NCBI RefSeq assembly: GCF_001294335.1
Contig: NZ_LGKG01000163.1
Span: 62,001 to 126,000 of the forward strand
Source: Streptomyces chattanoogensis
GTDB taxonomy: Bacteria > Actinomycetota > Actinomycetes > Streptomycetales > Streptomycetaceae
Length of the DNA: 64,000 nucleotides
Direction: 5' to 3'
The translations under genes were made by a program, and so were the position numbers. Positions 46,809-55,708 of this stretch are shown piece by piece. Position 1 is the stretch's first letter. Each line of letters begins with the position of its first letter. A model generated the notes under the pieces. That model saw nothing but the letters and a program-made list of their open reading frames with translations. It searched no databases and was not told the DNA's origin.

Positions 46809-47294
46809 CCGCAGCGCGGTCGCCTACCTCATCGAGGTGCTGGTGAAGATCGTCAAGGCTGTGGACGACGGCATCGAGGAGATGAACGCCCGCGAACGCG
46901 CCACACACCGGCGGCAGATGACTTCCCTCAGCAATCTCTCCGCCGACCTGCCCGACTTCAGCGCGTTCCACGCGCATTCCGCCCGGCCGTTCACACGCCC
47001 GTGGGCGACCTGCGCACGGCGTTCTTCCTCGCGTATGACGACAGCCAGTGCGAGTATCTGACAGCCCAGGAGACCACCGAAGCCATCGCAGGCGGCCGCG
47101 ACGTCGTATCGGCCACCTTCGTCACGCCGTACCCTCCGGGCTTCCCCGTCCTCGTCCCGGGCCAGGTGATCAGCCGAGATGTGCTGGCCTATATGCAGGC
47201 TCTCGACACCCGCGAAATACATGGCTACCGGCCTGACACCGGATACCGGGTCTTCACCGAGGCGGCGTTGGCGGAGCAGATGACGGATCGATAG
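46806..47294 (+). pseudogene. C-terminal fragment of an Orn/Lys/Arg decarboxylase, frameshifted
   Basis: The first part reads AYLIEVLVKIVKAVDDGIEEMNARERATHRRQMTSLSNLS... to FHAHSARPFT. The rest continues in another frame after about 46995 as GDLRTAFFLAYDDSQCEYLTAQETTEAIAGG, with VVSATFVTPYPPGFPVLVPGQVIS and HGYRPDTGYRVFTEAAL, ending at 47294. This is the C-terminal domain of fold-III PLP decarboxylases; the PLP domain with its Lys is entirely missing. One frameshift plus a large 5' deletion. It starts where the lyase pseudogene on the other strand ends. Confidence 0.85.
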
Positions 47295-47412
47295 CCAGGC
47301 AGCCGGAGGGGCCTGCGGGGAGCGGCGGGCGGGCGTGGGGAGGGCGTGGGGAGGGCGGCTCAGCATCGCCGGGCAGGGTACTGGTGAGGGTGGGTGCACA
47401 CCCCGGCCCTCG

Positions 47413-47973
47413 TCACTGGCCCACCCTGCCGTCGATACGCTCGCGCAACAGGTCGGCGTGCCCGGAGTGACGGGCATACTCCTCGACCCTGTGCACCATC
47501 AGCTCCCGAACGGCGATCCGGTCCTTCCCCACACGCCTGCCCAGATCCGGGTGCTCGGCCAGCGCCGCGTCGGTCGCGGCCTGCTCGCGCTCCAGATCGG
47601 AGTACGCAGCGTCGACCACGGCCTGCTCGGCAACAGCCCCCTCGAAGTCCGCATCACGCTCGCCGTACAGCTTCGGCAGCGGGTCACCCTCGCTGATCCA
47701 GTTGCGCCAGTCCCGTTCCACCTCAGCGAGATGCCGAACCAGGCCGAGCAGCGACATCGTCGACGGCGGAACCGACCGCCGGGCCAGCTGCTCCGCATCC
47801 AGGCCCTCGCACTTCATCCGCAGGGTCTTGCGGTAGCTCGTCAGGAAGTCCTGCAGCGTCGCCAGCTCGCCGTCCGGACTCGGACCCTCGCTGTTGCGGG
47901 GGTCGTCGTCCGGATCGGCCCACATGTCGGGGTAGACGGTTGCCTGGCTCCATCGCGCGGGTTCGTCACTCAT
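47413..47973 (-). CDS. DinB-family (DUF664) mycothiol-dependent-type protein
   Basis: A 186-residue helical-bundle protein; ATG 47973 has GGAG six bases upstream. DinB marks: LRMKCEGLDAEQLARRSVPPSTMSLLGLVRHLAEVERDWRNWIS (first metal His in RHLAEVE) and ELMVHRVEEYARHSGHADLLRERIDGRVGQ (His pair near the C-terminus). Actinobacterial DinB/DUF664 proteins include mycothiol-dependent transferases; a thiol transferase or detoxification role is inferred. It converges on the decarboxylase remnant with about 120 bases between them. Confidence 0.9.
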   Translation of the reverse strand: MSDEPARWSQATVYPDMWADPDDDPRNSEGPSPDGELATLQDFLTSYRKTLRMKCEGLDAEQLARRSVPPSTMSLLGLVRHLAEVERDWRNWISEGDPLPKLYGERDADFEGAVAEQAVVDAAYSDLEREQAATDAALAEHPDLGRRVGKDRIAVRELMVHRVEEYARHSGHADLLRERIDGRVGQ

Positions 47974-48217
47974 GCGCTCCATGCTCGTCTGTGACGGCCC
48001 AAGGCCGCCACCGAGTTCTCGGTTCGACGTTTCGAAGTGACGTCATGACGGCGTCCCAACGGCGGCCGACCTCCCGAAGGCGACCCCTTTGACGCTCAAG
48101 GCCTGCCGTAGCTGCGGTCCGACTGCTTCTCCACTCGTGATCCGCGGCCGGGCGGCACTGTCACGGCCGGCCTATACGCTGCGAGCGATCCACGACCAGC
48201 TGAAGCCAGAGGGCACG

Positions 48218-49006
48218 ATGACACGCATCCCCAGACCGTCGACCGAAGCGATACTCGCGGCGCTCCCCGAGCTCGCTCCGTACGCGCGCGAGGCGGCCCT
48301 CCTCCATCCCGAACGAGGAGAACCGGGCCTCGGGGACAGCTCGATCGGCGGCCCGCTGCTCTGGCCGAGTGACGAACCGTGGCCCTGCTGCTCCCTGCCC
48401 GACACTCAAGGCTTTGCGGGCGTGTCGGCTACGGCCATGGTGCCGGTCGCCCAGGTCTTCCGGCGCGACGTTCCGGGACCATGGTGGCCCGCTGACGCCG
48501 ACCTCCTGCAGATCCTCTGGTGCCCGAACGAACACTGGGATCCACCGGCCCCGCAGGCCGACATCAGCCCTGTGATCGAGATGCGCTGGCGCTTGGCCGC
48601 CGACGTGACAAGCCCGTTGACGGCCCCGCCGTCGCCCACGCGATACGACGAGGACGGTTACCTGCCCCAGGCGTGCGCGCTCACCACCGAGTACGTGACC
48701 GACTTCCCCTTCCGGGAGGAGCTGCCCCCAGAACTTGGCCCACGGCTGGCGGAACTGGTGCAGGAGACCGGCGGCGGCAGCGATGTCATCACCCGCATCG
48801 CCGGCTGGAAGCTGGGCGGCTGGCCAACCTGGCACCTGGCGCACCCCATGGCGTTTTCTTGCGGTGAGTGCGGCACGGACATGACGCTGCTGTTCACCGT
48901 GGCCAGCGACGACCAGACAGGGGTTGTCGTCGGACGGTGGGGAGACCTGCGGATCTTCACCTGCCCTGTCGACCACCGTCATGGCTTCCGGGTGGACCTG
49001 CACTGA
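48218..49006 (+). CDS. YwqG-like (DUF1963-type) protein, paralogue 1
   Basis: A 262-residue protein, ATG 48218 (MTRIPRPSTEAILAALPELAPYAREAALLHPERG). It has the family core DSSIGGPLLWPSDEPWPCC (residues ~40-58), a middle segment (LLQILWCPNEHW) and a C-terminal four-Cys/His set (CGECGTDM...CPVDHRHG) that looks like a metal site. Two other genes in this window, at 52.2 and 56.5 kb, share this architecture and the same N-terminal sequence. YwqG-like proteins are of unknown function; several bacterial families of this kind lie next to toxin systems, so an immunity role is possible but not shown. Confidence 0.75.
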   Translation: MTRIPRPSTEAILAALPELAPYAREAALLHPERGEPGLGDSSIGGPLLWPSDEPWPCCSLPDTQGFAGVSATAMVPVAQVFRRDVPGPWWPADADLLQILWCPNEHWDPPAPQADISPVIEMRWRLAADVTSPLTAPPSPTRYDEDGYLPQACALTTEYVTDFPFREELPPELGPRLAELVQETGGGSDVITRIAGWKLGGWPTWHLAHPMAFSCGECGTDMTLLFTVASDDQTGVVVGRWGDLRIFTCPVDHRHGFRVDLH

Positions 49007-49222
49007 CCAGGGCACAGCGCCGAGCCCTGACTGCATGGGGCTGTCCGCCTTCGGGGCCGGCATAGGGCTGTCCGCCTTCGGGGCCGGCATGGGGATTTCA
49101 TCGGCATTTCAGCGCTTCCCACGACAGTTGGGCAAGCAACGTGCCGAACAGCCAACCGCACATGCGCGTCCTTTGACGCGTCTCCGCAGGTGCGCGTACT
49201 TGGTGAGTGAACGGGGAGCCCT

Positions 49223-49618
49223 ATGAACGACCTCTTGCACAAGCTGGTTTCTGCCGCCATCACCGGCGCGCTGATCGCCCTGGTGGGATACCTCAGCGTG
49301 GCCGTACGCAGGCGGCGGGTCGCCAGAGAGGAGGCCGCCGCTCCAGCTCCGGTGGAAGACCGCAGCCAGGCACTGCTGCGTCAGGCCCAGCAGTTGGACC
49401 ACAGCCGCGATGAACTGGCCGCTCGGGGCCGACAGGCAGAAGCGCTGGCACAGGCCAGGGAGGCTGCCGATCTCTGGCGCGAGCTCACCCGGCTGCGGCC
49501 GGGGCGCTTCCATGCGGAACGGCGGGAAGCGCTGGGACGTCTGAGCGAGCTGTTGGCCGCCGCCGGGCAGGAGAACCAGGCTGCGCAAGTCCGCCAGGAA
49601 GCCGCCGGACTTTCCTGA
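49223..49618 (+). CDS. Hypothetical membrane-anchored helical protein
   Basis: A 131-residue protein starting at ATG 49223 after GGGAG. Residues 8-28 (LVSAAITGALIALVGYLSVAV) form one membrane helix followed by RRRRVAREE, so the C-terminal ~100 residues should be cytoplasmic. These are Ala/Arg/Glu/Gln-rich helices with TPR-like spacing (QALLRQAQQLDHSRDELAARGRQAEALAQAREAADLWRELTRL). Function unknown. The next gene starts 27 bases downstream in the same direction, so they may be co-transcribed. Confidence 0.7.
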   Translation: MNDLLHKLVSAAITGALIALVGYLSVAVRRRRVAREEAAAPAPVEDRSQALLRQAQQLDHSRDELAARGRQAEALAQAREAADLWRELTRLRPGRFHAERREALGRLSELLAAAGQENQAAQVRQEAAGLS

Positions 49619-49645
49619 CGGAGCCAACGGAGCGAGGAGACCGCG

Positions 49646-50287
49646 ATGCCCGCCGCGACCTGGACCGGCCGGAACGCACATGCGGAGAAGATTGCCGCCG
49701 ATATCGCCGCAGCCCTGGGCGACGAACTCGGCCTTTCCGAGCCGCCATTGGCCGTAGGTTTGTCGGCCGACAGCACCGGCGTGCCGGCCGGCAGTCTGCT
49801 ACCGCCGCGCGAGCGGTTCAGCGGAATGCCCGCACCCACGCACTGCTTCGTCTACGTCGACGCCCACCTTCCCAGACCCTTCGAACTCCGTGCTGCGGTC
49901 CTGGGCGGGCGCTCGGGAATCCGTCGACACCTCGGGCTGGGCCACCTCCTCTACGCGGTGCCCTTGACGCCGCGGGTCCCCTCACGCGTCGAACTGGGCC
50001 CGGTACGCGGCTCCGACCCCGCCGCCTTCGAAGGGGACGCCGAGGCTGCGCATTGTCTGAACCGGGACGTCGAGCTGGTCGATCTGGCCCATGCACTCAC
50101 GCCCGCCACGGCCGGACCCGACCGGAACCACACCTGGGAAGTGGCACGACGGCTGACGATCGATCCGCTCCCACAGGGTTCGGTCCTGGTCGTTCAGACC
50201 CTGCACCGCCCCACCGCCCGAGCCTGGTCCCTCGGCGCCCACGCCGTACTGGACTTCGCCGCCCGCGCCGAAACGGCGCTCGGGTAG
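49646..50287 (+). CDS. Hypothetical protein
   Basis: A 213-residue protein with a good GAGGAG site before ATG 49646 (MPAATWTGRNAHAEKIAADIAAALGDEL). No signal peptide or membrane helix. Recognisable only as a compact alpha/beta-looking protein (VYVDAHLPRPFELRAAVLGG, DRNHTWEVARRLTIDPLPQGSVLVVQTLHRPT). I do not know the family. It follows the small membrane protein by 27 bases; together with the YwqG-like genes around them they form a cluster of unknown small proteins. Confidence 0.65.
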   Translation: MPAATWTGRNAHAEKIAADIAAALGDELGLSEPPLAVGLSADSTGVPAGSLLPPRERFSGMPAPTHCFVYVDAHLPRPFELRAAVLGGRSGIRRHLGLGHLLYAVPLTPRVPSRVELGPVRGSDPAAFEGDAEAAHCLNRDVELVDLAHALTPATAGPDRNHTWEVARRLTIDPLPQGSVLVVQTLHRPTARAWSLGAHAVLDFAARAETALG

Positions 50288-50620
50288 CGCCATGCGTGAG
50301 GCCGGTGACGGCTGACCGTACTCGGCGCCGGATCTGCCCTCTTCGTCGGCCGCGACTCGGACGGCAGCCACACCCGCGACCGCGACAGGCAGATCGATCT
50401 CTCGTTGAGTAGTGTGAACCCTCGGATGCCGGACAACCGTCCGAGCACTGCCCTTGAAGCTCCACGCCTGACCGCGTGGTGCCTGCCACGCACGAAGCCG
50501 TCCCCGCGACGAGGGCGGTGCGCAGGACGAGGGCCGTTCCTTGGTTACGGGTCGCTCGTGGCGCCGGGCCGGCGCCGCGCGCGCCGCCGATGCCGCGGGG
50601 GCCGGAAAGTGAGCAGAGAG

Positions 50621-51490
50621 ATGCAGCCGACCTTCGTATTGGTTCACGGAGCCTTCGCGAACTCCTTCTCCTTCGCGCCGCTCCAGGCCGAACTCGGCCT
50701 TCTAGGGCACCGTTCGGTCGCCGTCGACCTGCCTGGCCACGGATTCGGGGCAACCTACCCGCGCGCCTACCAGACGCCGCAGGACCCCGAGGGGCTCGCC
50801 ACCGCGCCCGGCGCGATCAAGGGCGTCACGCTCGCCGACAACGCCGCGCATCTGATCGGGATCCTGGAACGAGCCAAGCAGAACGGCCCCGTGATCCTCG
50901 TCTCGCACAGCCGTGGCGGCATCACGGCAACCGCCGCGGCCAACGCACGACCGGACCTTGTCGACCGCATCGTCTACGTCTCGGCCTGGTGCCCAGTCGA
51001 TCTCGACGTCAACGACTACTACGCCGAGCCGGAGATGGCCACGGTCGACGCTGCTTCCCTGGCTCTGGCAATGGCCGGGAACCCGGCCGAACTCGGCCTG
51101 CTCCGCGTCAACTTCCGCACCGCGGATCCGGACGCCCTCGCAGCGTTCAAGGCGGCCTTCCTCGCCGACGGCACCGACGACGAGTTCCTCACCTTCCTCA
51201 ACACCTTCCAGCCCGACGAGAACCTGGACGTCGGCACCTCCGCCGACCGGGCGCAGGCCGCGACCTGGGGCCGCATCCCGAAGACCTATGTACGCCTGGC
51301 CGACGACACGAGCCTGCCGCTCGCCATACAGGACCGGCTGATCCGCGAGGGCAACGCGCTGGCACCGGACAACCCGTACGACGTCCGCACCCTTGAGGGC
51401 AGCCACCTGAAGTGGTTGACCGAGCCGGCACCGGCGGCCCGAGTGCTGGGTGAACTCGCCGCGCCCTGGGCCGCTTCTGTTTCCTCGTGA
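50621..51490 (+). CDS. Alpha/beta hydrolase (esterase/salicylate-esterase-like)
   Basis: A 289-residue alpha/beta hydrolase; ATG 50621 begins MQPTFVLVHGAFANSFSFAPLQAEL (oxyanion HGAF motif). The nucleophile elbow is VSHSRGGITA (Ser at SHSRG). The His is likely in LEGSHLKWLTEP. The chain FGATYPRAYQTPQDPEGLATAPGAIKGVTLADNAAHLIGILE is typical of the plant-salicylate-esterase-like branch also common in Streptomyces. Substrate unknown. It is unrelated to the dienelactone-type hydrolase at 1.5 kb and its remnant at 51.6 kb. Confidence 0.88.
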   Translation: MQPTFVLVHGAFANSFSFAPLQAELGLLGHRSVAVDLPGHGFGATYPRAYQTPQDPEGLATAPGAIKGVTLADNAAHLIGILERAKQNGPVILVSHSRGGITATAAANARPDLVDRIVYVSAWCPVDLDVNDYYAEPEMATVDAASLALAMAGNPAELGLLRVNFRTADPDALAAFKAAFLADGTDDEFLTFLNTFQPDENLDVGTSADRAQAATWGRIPKTYVRLADDTSLPLAIQDRLIREGNALAPDNPYDVRTLEGSHLKWLTEPAPAARVLGELAAPWAASVSS

Positions 51491-51636
51491 TCGGAGCCAG
51501 GTCATGATCGGAGCCAGGTGAGGAGTGCGGCGGCCGTGAGGGTGCCCATGGGCTGCTAGCCCCCGGTTCGTCGCGGTACTGGAGGAGGTCGGCCGCGGTA
51601 TCGGCGCCCGACTGGCAAGGCGGACGCCGATACCGC

Positions 51637-52020
51637 TCACGTCGGGCCGACGAGGTGACCGGTCGGCCGAGGTGCCGGGCGGGCAGGCGGGAGGGCGAAG
51701 AACCGGACCGCGCTGTCGGCCTCGAACATCGGCAGCTCCTTGTGGTTGCCCGCGTTGGCGTGCAATGTCTTCTCCTTCGAGGCGAAGGCGTCGAACAACG
51801 CGAGACCGGACGGGCGCGGGATGTGCTCGTCGTCCCACTGGAGCACGAACTCGATCGTGATGGTGATCTGCTGCGCCGTCTCGGCCAGGCAACCGGGCCG
51901 GTGAAGGCCGAAGACCGCGGCGGTGATCCTGGGCGCGACCGCCGTCAACGGCACTGCGATCGCGGTGCCCATGTTCAGGCCGCAGTAGCCGACCGGTCGC
52001 CCGCCGCTCTTGCCTGGACA
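51637..52020 (-). pseudogene. Truncated paralogue of the 1.5-kb alpha/beta hydrolase, nucleophile lost
   Basis: The minus strand encodes RPVGYCGLNMGTAIAVPLTAVAPRITAAVFGL... through FVLQWDDEHIP, LALFDAFASKEKTLHANAGNH and FEADSAVRFFALPP. This aligns with residues ~137-242 of the hydrolase at 1490-2218 (GPVGYCGMSMG... KTLHANPGKH... VDSSLRFFARHLS). The N-terminal half is missing and the nucleophile elbow Ser is Asn (GLNMG instead of GMSMG). The sequence runs past the usual C-terminus by ~15 residues. It is a dead paralogue fragment. Confidence 0.8.
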
Positions 52021-52176
52021 GCACGGCGATCTCTTCCTCGTTGTGCTCCGTGCACGGCCGGCTCACTCCTATTCCTCGTATCAGTGGCAGGAGCTGCACC
52101 GCCTGGAGGTGGGCGCCCCGCCGATCCGGACGGGGTGCTGGGCGCGGATGGTTGGCCGATGCGTAGGGTCGCCTCC

Positions 52177-53205
52177 ATGACGAGGACCACGCCACCGCGC
52201 CCGCTGGATGTTGAGGCGCTCTTCCCGGAATTGGCCGCATATCGCGGCACGACGACCCGGCTGCACCCGCGGCCAGGCAGCCCGGATGCGTCGGACAGCT
52301 CGGTGGGCGGGCCCCTGCTGTGGCCGGCGGACGAGCCGTGGCCCCTGTGCACCGAGCCACACGGTCGTCGGCGCGGCCGGCGCCCGGCGGACATTCATCG
52401 TGAGCGGCAGGTACTGGCCTCCGCGTGGGCACGTAACCCGGACTCGGGACCCACGGACGCGGAACGGCAGCTGCTGGCGGAGCTGAGTCGTGAGCACCGG
52501 TCTGCGGAGCTCGCCGAGAACGCCCCGCTGCCGATGCTCGGCGTTGCGCAGCTGTACCGGCGGGACATCGCCGATCTGCCGGCCGGGCCCGACGGCTGCG
52601 ATCTCCTCCAGGTGTTCTGGTGTCCCTTCGACAGACATCGCCCGACCGGGTACAGCATGTCGCTGCAGCTGATCTGGCGACGCTCCTGGGAAGTTACCGA
52701 AGCGCTGACTGCGCCGCCGCAACCCCCGGTCATCGGCTCCGACGGGTACGTCGCGGAACCCTGCGTGCTGCACCCGGAGCAAGTGGGGACGTACCCCTTC
52801 GCCGGGCTGCTGCCAGACGACCTGCGTGACCGGATCTACGCCTGGGAGGAAGCCGAAGAGGCATGTGCCGAAGAGGACGACGACGCGCCCGTGCCACCCT
52901 GCTACCAGTACGACCTGTCCATTCCGCCCGGCTGGCGCGTAGGCGGGTTCGCGTCGTGGCACCTCACCGATCCGGCCCCCATGGACTGCCGGACCTGTGC
53001 GACGCCGATGGAACTGCTGTTGACGATCGACAGTTCGGAGTGGGACGGCGGCAGCAAGAGCTGGATGCCGCAGGAAGAAGACCGGGAGGCGCCCACGTTC
53101 CTGACCGCCAGGCCGACCGAGGTCACCGTGGGGCGTGCGGGCGAGCTGAACATCTTCCTCTGCCCGACGGATCCCAGGCACCCCAGTCGCTGGAGTATCC
53201 AGTAG
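52177..53205 (+). CDS. YwqG-like (DUF1963-type) protein, paralogue 2
   Basis: A 342-residue member of the same family as the genes at 48.2 and 56.5 kb; ATG 52177 (MTRTTPPRPLDVEALFPELAAYRGTTTRLHPRPG). Core DSSVGGPLLWPADEPWPLC, middle LLQVFWCPFDRH, and the C-terminal Cys set CRTCATPMELLLTIDSSEW and CPTDPRHPS. It carries extra insertions (an Arg-rich stretch after residue 65, and an acidic ACAEEDDDAP loop). Its first ~60 residues are nearly the same as in paralogue 3, so they arose by duplication. Function unknown. Confidence 0.78.
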   Translation: MTRTTPPRPLDVEALFPELAAYRGTTTRLHPRPGSPDASDSSVGGPLLWPADEPWPLCTEPHGRRRGRRPADIHRERQVLASAWARNPDSGPTDAERQLLAELSREHRSAELAENAPLPMLGVAQLYRRDIADLPAGPDGCDLLQVFWCPFDRHRPTGYSMSLQLIWRRSWEVTEALTAPPQPPVIGSDGYVAEPCVLHPEQVGTYPFAGLLPDDLRDRIYAWEEAEEACAEEDDDAPVPPCYQYDLSIPPGWRVGGFASWHLTDPAPMDCRTCATPMELLLTIDSSEWDGGSKSWMPQEEDREAPTFLTARPTEVTVGRAGELNIFLCPTDPRHPSRWSIQ

Positions 53206-53425
53206 CCGGGTCCCGCTGACGGTCAGCCGCCGGCCAGTCCTTCGGCGGTTTCCTCTCGGCGTAGCCGGTCGCGGCGGGCTGGAAGTCCCGTGTGCCGCCG
53301 GGGCCTCCCATGCCTTGACCTGTGGACTGCGACAACGGAGCCACAGGGCCACACGGGCGTCGGTCGGGGCGGCTGGCCTTCCCCACTCGGTTGTTGCCAG
53401 ATGCCACGAGTCCGAGTGCCGGGCC

Positions 53426-53485
53426 CAGCGCCTCGAGGATCAGCACCTCGACGATCAGCGCCCCGACGATCAGCGCCCCGTTCTG
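53426..53485 (+). repeat. 15-bp tandem repeat at the 3' end of an MFS gene
   Basis: Four head-to-tail copies of a 15-base unit of the type CAGCGCCTCGAGGAT / CAGCGCCCCGACGAT, beginning at 53426, 53441, 53456 and 53471. The last copy overlaps the stop codon region of the minus-strand MFS gene; in that frame it encodes repeats of Gly-Ala-Asp-Arg-Arg type beyond the stop. Confidence 0.85.
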
Positions 53486-54948
53486 AACCAGCGGGCGAGG
53501 CCCCGTCGTTGTCGGGCTGTCGTCGGTGCCCGGCCGACGGGGTCACCGCGTGGTACCCGGGCCTGGGCCATGACCTTGTGGTCCATGACCACGATGACCA
53601 GCCCCAGGACGCTGGCCAAGACCATGATCAGGGCGATCACATGCAGGCGTTGATCGTTGACGTGAGTGTGGAACACGAGCGAGATCAGCGCGGAAGAGGC
53701 GATCGACCCGAGGAAGCCGAAGGTTCGGAACAGCCCCGAAGCAGTACCGATCTGGCCGGCTTCGACCTGGGTGTACAGGGCCGTCTGGTTGGCGCTGATG
53801 GTCGTGCCCAGGGTGATTCCGAAGACCAGGGTGATGACGACGATCCAGGCGATCGGAGTGGTCGCGGTCAGCGCGAGCACCCCGGCCGAGGCGGCCAGAC
53901 ACGACACGGCCGCGACGATCAGCGGCGTACGGACGAGGTTGCGTTGCGAAATCGGCCGGGCCAGCAGGGCGGAGAGCGCACTCATGGGCAACAGGAGCAG
54001 GCCGGCCTCCTTGGAGGACATGCTCCGGCCGGCCTGGAGCCACTGGGTCAGGCCGTAGAGGACGGTATAGACGCACAGCCCGGCCAAGGCGAAGCGCAGA
54101 TAGGTGCGGGTGAGCGCCAGGTTCGTCCCCAGCAGGCGCATGTCGATGAACGGACGGCTCGTCCGCAACTCCCACCGCACGAGCCCCGCGCCGACCACGA
54201 CTGCCAGACCAAGAGCGAGCCAGTCAGGGTGTGGCAGCCCCATCAGGAACACCAACAAGGCTGCCATCGCCCCGCCGAAGCCGACGATTCCCACCACGTC
54301 GAGGCGTGCCGCGACCTCCCGAAGCGTTCTCGGCCCCCCAACCCGCAGGTCAGGGGGGATCCAGACAAGCGCCATGACGAACGCCAGGAGCGCGAAGGGA
54401 AGATTGATGAAGAACGTGGTCCGCCACCCCCAGGCGTCGACCAGCACACCGCCCACCGGAAGGCCGAGGGCGGACGTGGCCGCACCGGCGATCATCAGGC
54501 CTCCCAGTACGCCGCCGGGCGGCACGTCCAGCCCGGCCGCCTCCGCCCGGCGGCGGATGAGCAGCATCGCCGAGGGGTAGACGGCGGAGCTGCCCACCCC
54601 GATGAGCACCCGGGCCACGACCAAGGCGGTCAGGTCCTGCCCCACCCCGCCGACGGTCCCACCCGCCAGGACGATCAGGACGCCGGCCAGGAACACGCGG
54701 CGCGGCCCGAACTCCTCCGCCAGTTTCCCGCCCATCGGCTGGGCAATCGCACTGGCCAGGTACAGCGCCGACACCAGTACCGCGGTCCGCCCCACCGAGA
54801 CATGGACGGCGGCCGCGATCGGCACCAGCGCGGTCGCGATGAGCGACGTATTGATCGCGTTGATCGCCGAACCCGTGAACAGCGGCGTCACGAACCGCCA
54901 GGAGAACGGGCTCGTGGCGTGGGAAGTGCCGCTCGGCGCCACCCTCAC
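53470..54948 (-). CDS. MFS transporter (DHA2-type, 14 TM predicted)
   Basis: A 492-residue exporter starting at ATG 54948, which overlaps the upstream marR stop by four bases (ATGA). Membrane helices begin at FVTPLFTGSAINAINTSLIATALVPIAAAVHV. Motif A is replaced by GGKLAEEFGPRRVF and motif C appears as ALGLPVGGVLVDAWGWRTTFFINLPFALLAF. It is probably a drug or metabolite efflux pump, regulated by the MarR protein encoded just before it. It converges on the YwqG-like gene. Confidence 0.93.
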   Translation of the reverse strand: MRVAPSGTSHATSPFSWRFVTPLFTGSAINAINTSLIATALVPIAAAVHVSVGRTAVLVSALYLASAIAQPMGGKLAEEFGPRRVFLAGVLIVLAGGTVGGVGQDLTALVVARVLIGVGSSAVYPSAMLLIRRRAEAAGLDVPPGGVLGGLMIAGAATSALGLPVGGVLVDAWGWRTTFFINLPFALLAFVMALVWIPPDLRVGGPRTLREVAARLDVVGIVGFGGAMAALLVFLMGLPHPDWLALGLAVVVGAGLVRWELRTSRPFIDMRLLGTNLALTRTYLRFALAGLCVYTVLYGLTQWLQAGRSMSSKEAGLLLLPMSALSALLARPISQRNLVRTPLIVAAVSCLAASAGVLALTATTPIAWIVVITLVFGITLGTTISANQTALYTQVEAGQIGTASGLFRTFGFLGSIASSALISLVFHTHVNDQRLHVIALIMVLASVLGLVIVVMDHKVMAQARVPRGDPVGRAPTTARQRRGLARWFRTGR

Positions 54949-55385
54949 AGACTCTCGCCCAACCGTTGGATCAGCGGCGCTGCAGCCATCAGGGTCTCCA
55001 GATCGGCGCGGGTGAACCCACCGGCAACGAGCGCCGTCGCCAACTGCTCGGCCCGAGCACTACGCCTGTTACGCAGCGCCCGCCGCCCGGCCTTGGACAC
55101 CGACATGACCACCCGCCGACCGTCAGCCGGATCCGGACGGCGCTCCACCAAGCCGCGCCTCTCGAGCCCGGCGAGCGTCACCCCCATCGCCTGCGGAGTG
55201 ATCTGCTCAGCCCTCGCCAGGTCACTCGTCGTTCCCGGCCCGGCCCGCTCCAGGCGCGACAGTGCCGACACCTCGGGAAGCGTGAGCTCACCCTGGACCG
55301 GCGCCTGCCGAAGCCCTCGTACGAACAGACCGAGGCTCACCTGCAACTCCGAAGCAACCGCGCTCACATCCAGTTTCTCCACCAT
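54945..55385 (-). CDS. MarR-family transcriptional regulator
   Basis: A 146-residue winged-HTH regulator; ATG 55385 (MVEKLDVSAVASELQVSLGLFVRGLRQ). The HTH is LTLPEVSALSRLERAGPGTTSDLARAEQITPQAMGVTLAGLERRGLVERRPDPADGRRVVMSVSKAGRRAL, the standard MarR pattern including the DxRR wing. Its stop overlaps the MFS start, so the two are translated together. A perfect palindrome lies 38 bases before the start. It probably represses the operon until a drug-like ligand is bound. Confidence 0.94.
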   Translation of the reverse strand: MVEKLDVSAVASELQVSLGLFVRGLRQAPVQGELTLPEVSALSRLERAGPGTTSDLARAEQITPQAMGVTLAGLERRGLVERRPDPADGRRVVMSVSKAGRRALRNRRSARAEQLATALVAGGFTRADLETLMAAAPLIQRLGESL

Positions 55386-55422
55386 AATAGGAAGGCTAAT
55401 TTTCACAGTTGAGGCTTTCAAT

Positions 55423-55439
55423 CCAACTTTCAAAGTTGG
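55423..55439. promoter_or_regulatory. MarR operator palindrome
   Basis: Perfect inverted repeat CCAACTTT-C-AAAGTTGG (8-base arms), 38 bases upstream of the marR start. A partial copy (TTTCACAGTTGA) lies just downstream at about 55401-55412. The position, upstream of a marR-MFS operon, fits autoregulation. Confidence 0.8.
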
Positions 55440-55708
55440 CCGGGAAGCAGCGTGTCAGTTCGGTCAAGCCCAGTGAGGAACATCAGAGTTGGTCTCGTCG
55501 AAGACGGTCCGTACGGAGTCGTTCGATCCGCCGGTCGTCGCCGTCGCACTGGCACGCCACCGTCCTCAGGGCCACACCGCGCCCGACTGAGCGCCGCCAC
55601 GCGCGCTGGTCGAGGCGTAGGGCTACTTCGACACGGGACTGAATCAGGTGCGTCGCCGACAGTCTCTCCGCCCTGGTCGGTCCGCCACAGCTACGATAGG
55701 AAGACCGA
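55440..55708. other. Intergenic region between marR and the HAD hydrolase
   Basis: Mostly the divergent promoter region of marR and the downstream gene. GATAGGAAGACCGA directly before 55709 is the HAD ribosome binding site. Nothing else recognisable. Confidence 0.35.

Noticed and set aside
50702..52432. Long minus-strand frame across 50.7-52.4 kb
   Set aside because: Antisense to the esterase gene and overlaps the hydrolase remnant; no conserved domain visible.
53290..55476. Long plus-strand frame opposite the MFS/marR operon
   Set aside because: Runs antisense through both genes; composition is Arg/Gly/Gln-rich and lacks any domain.
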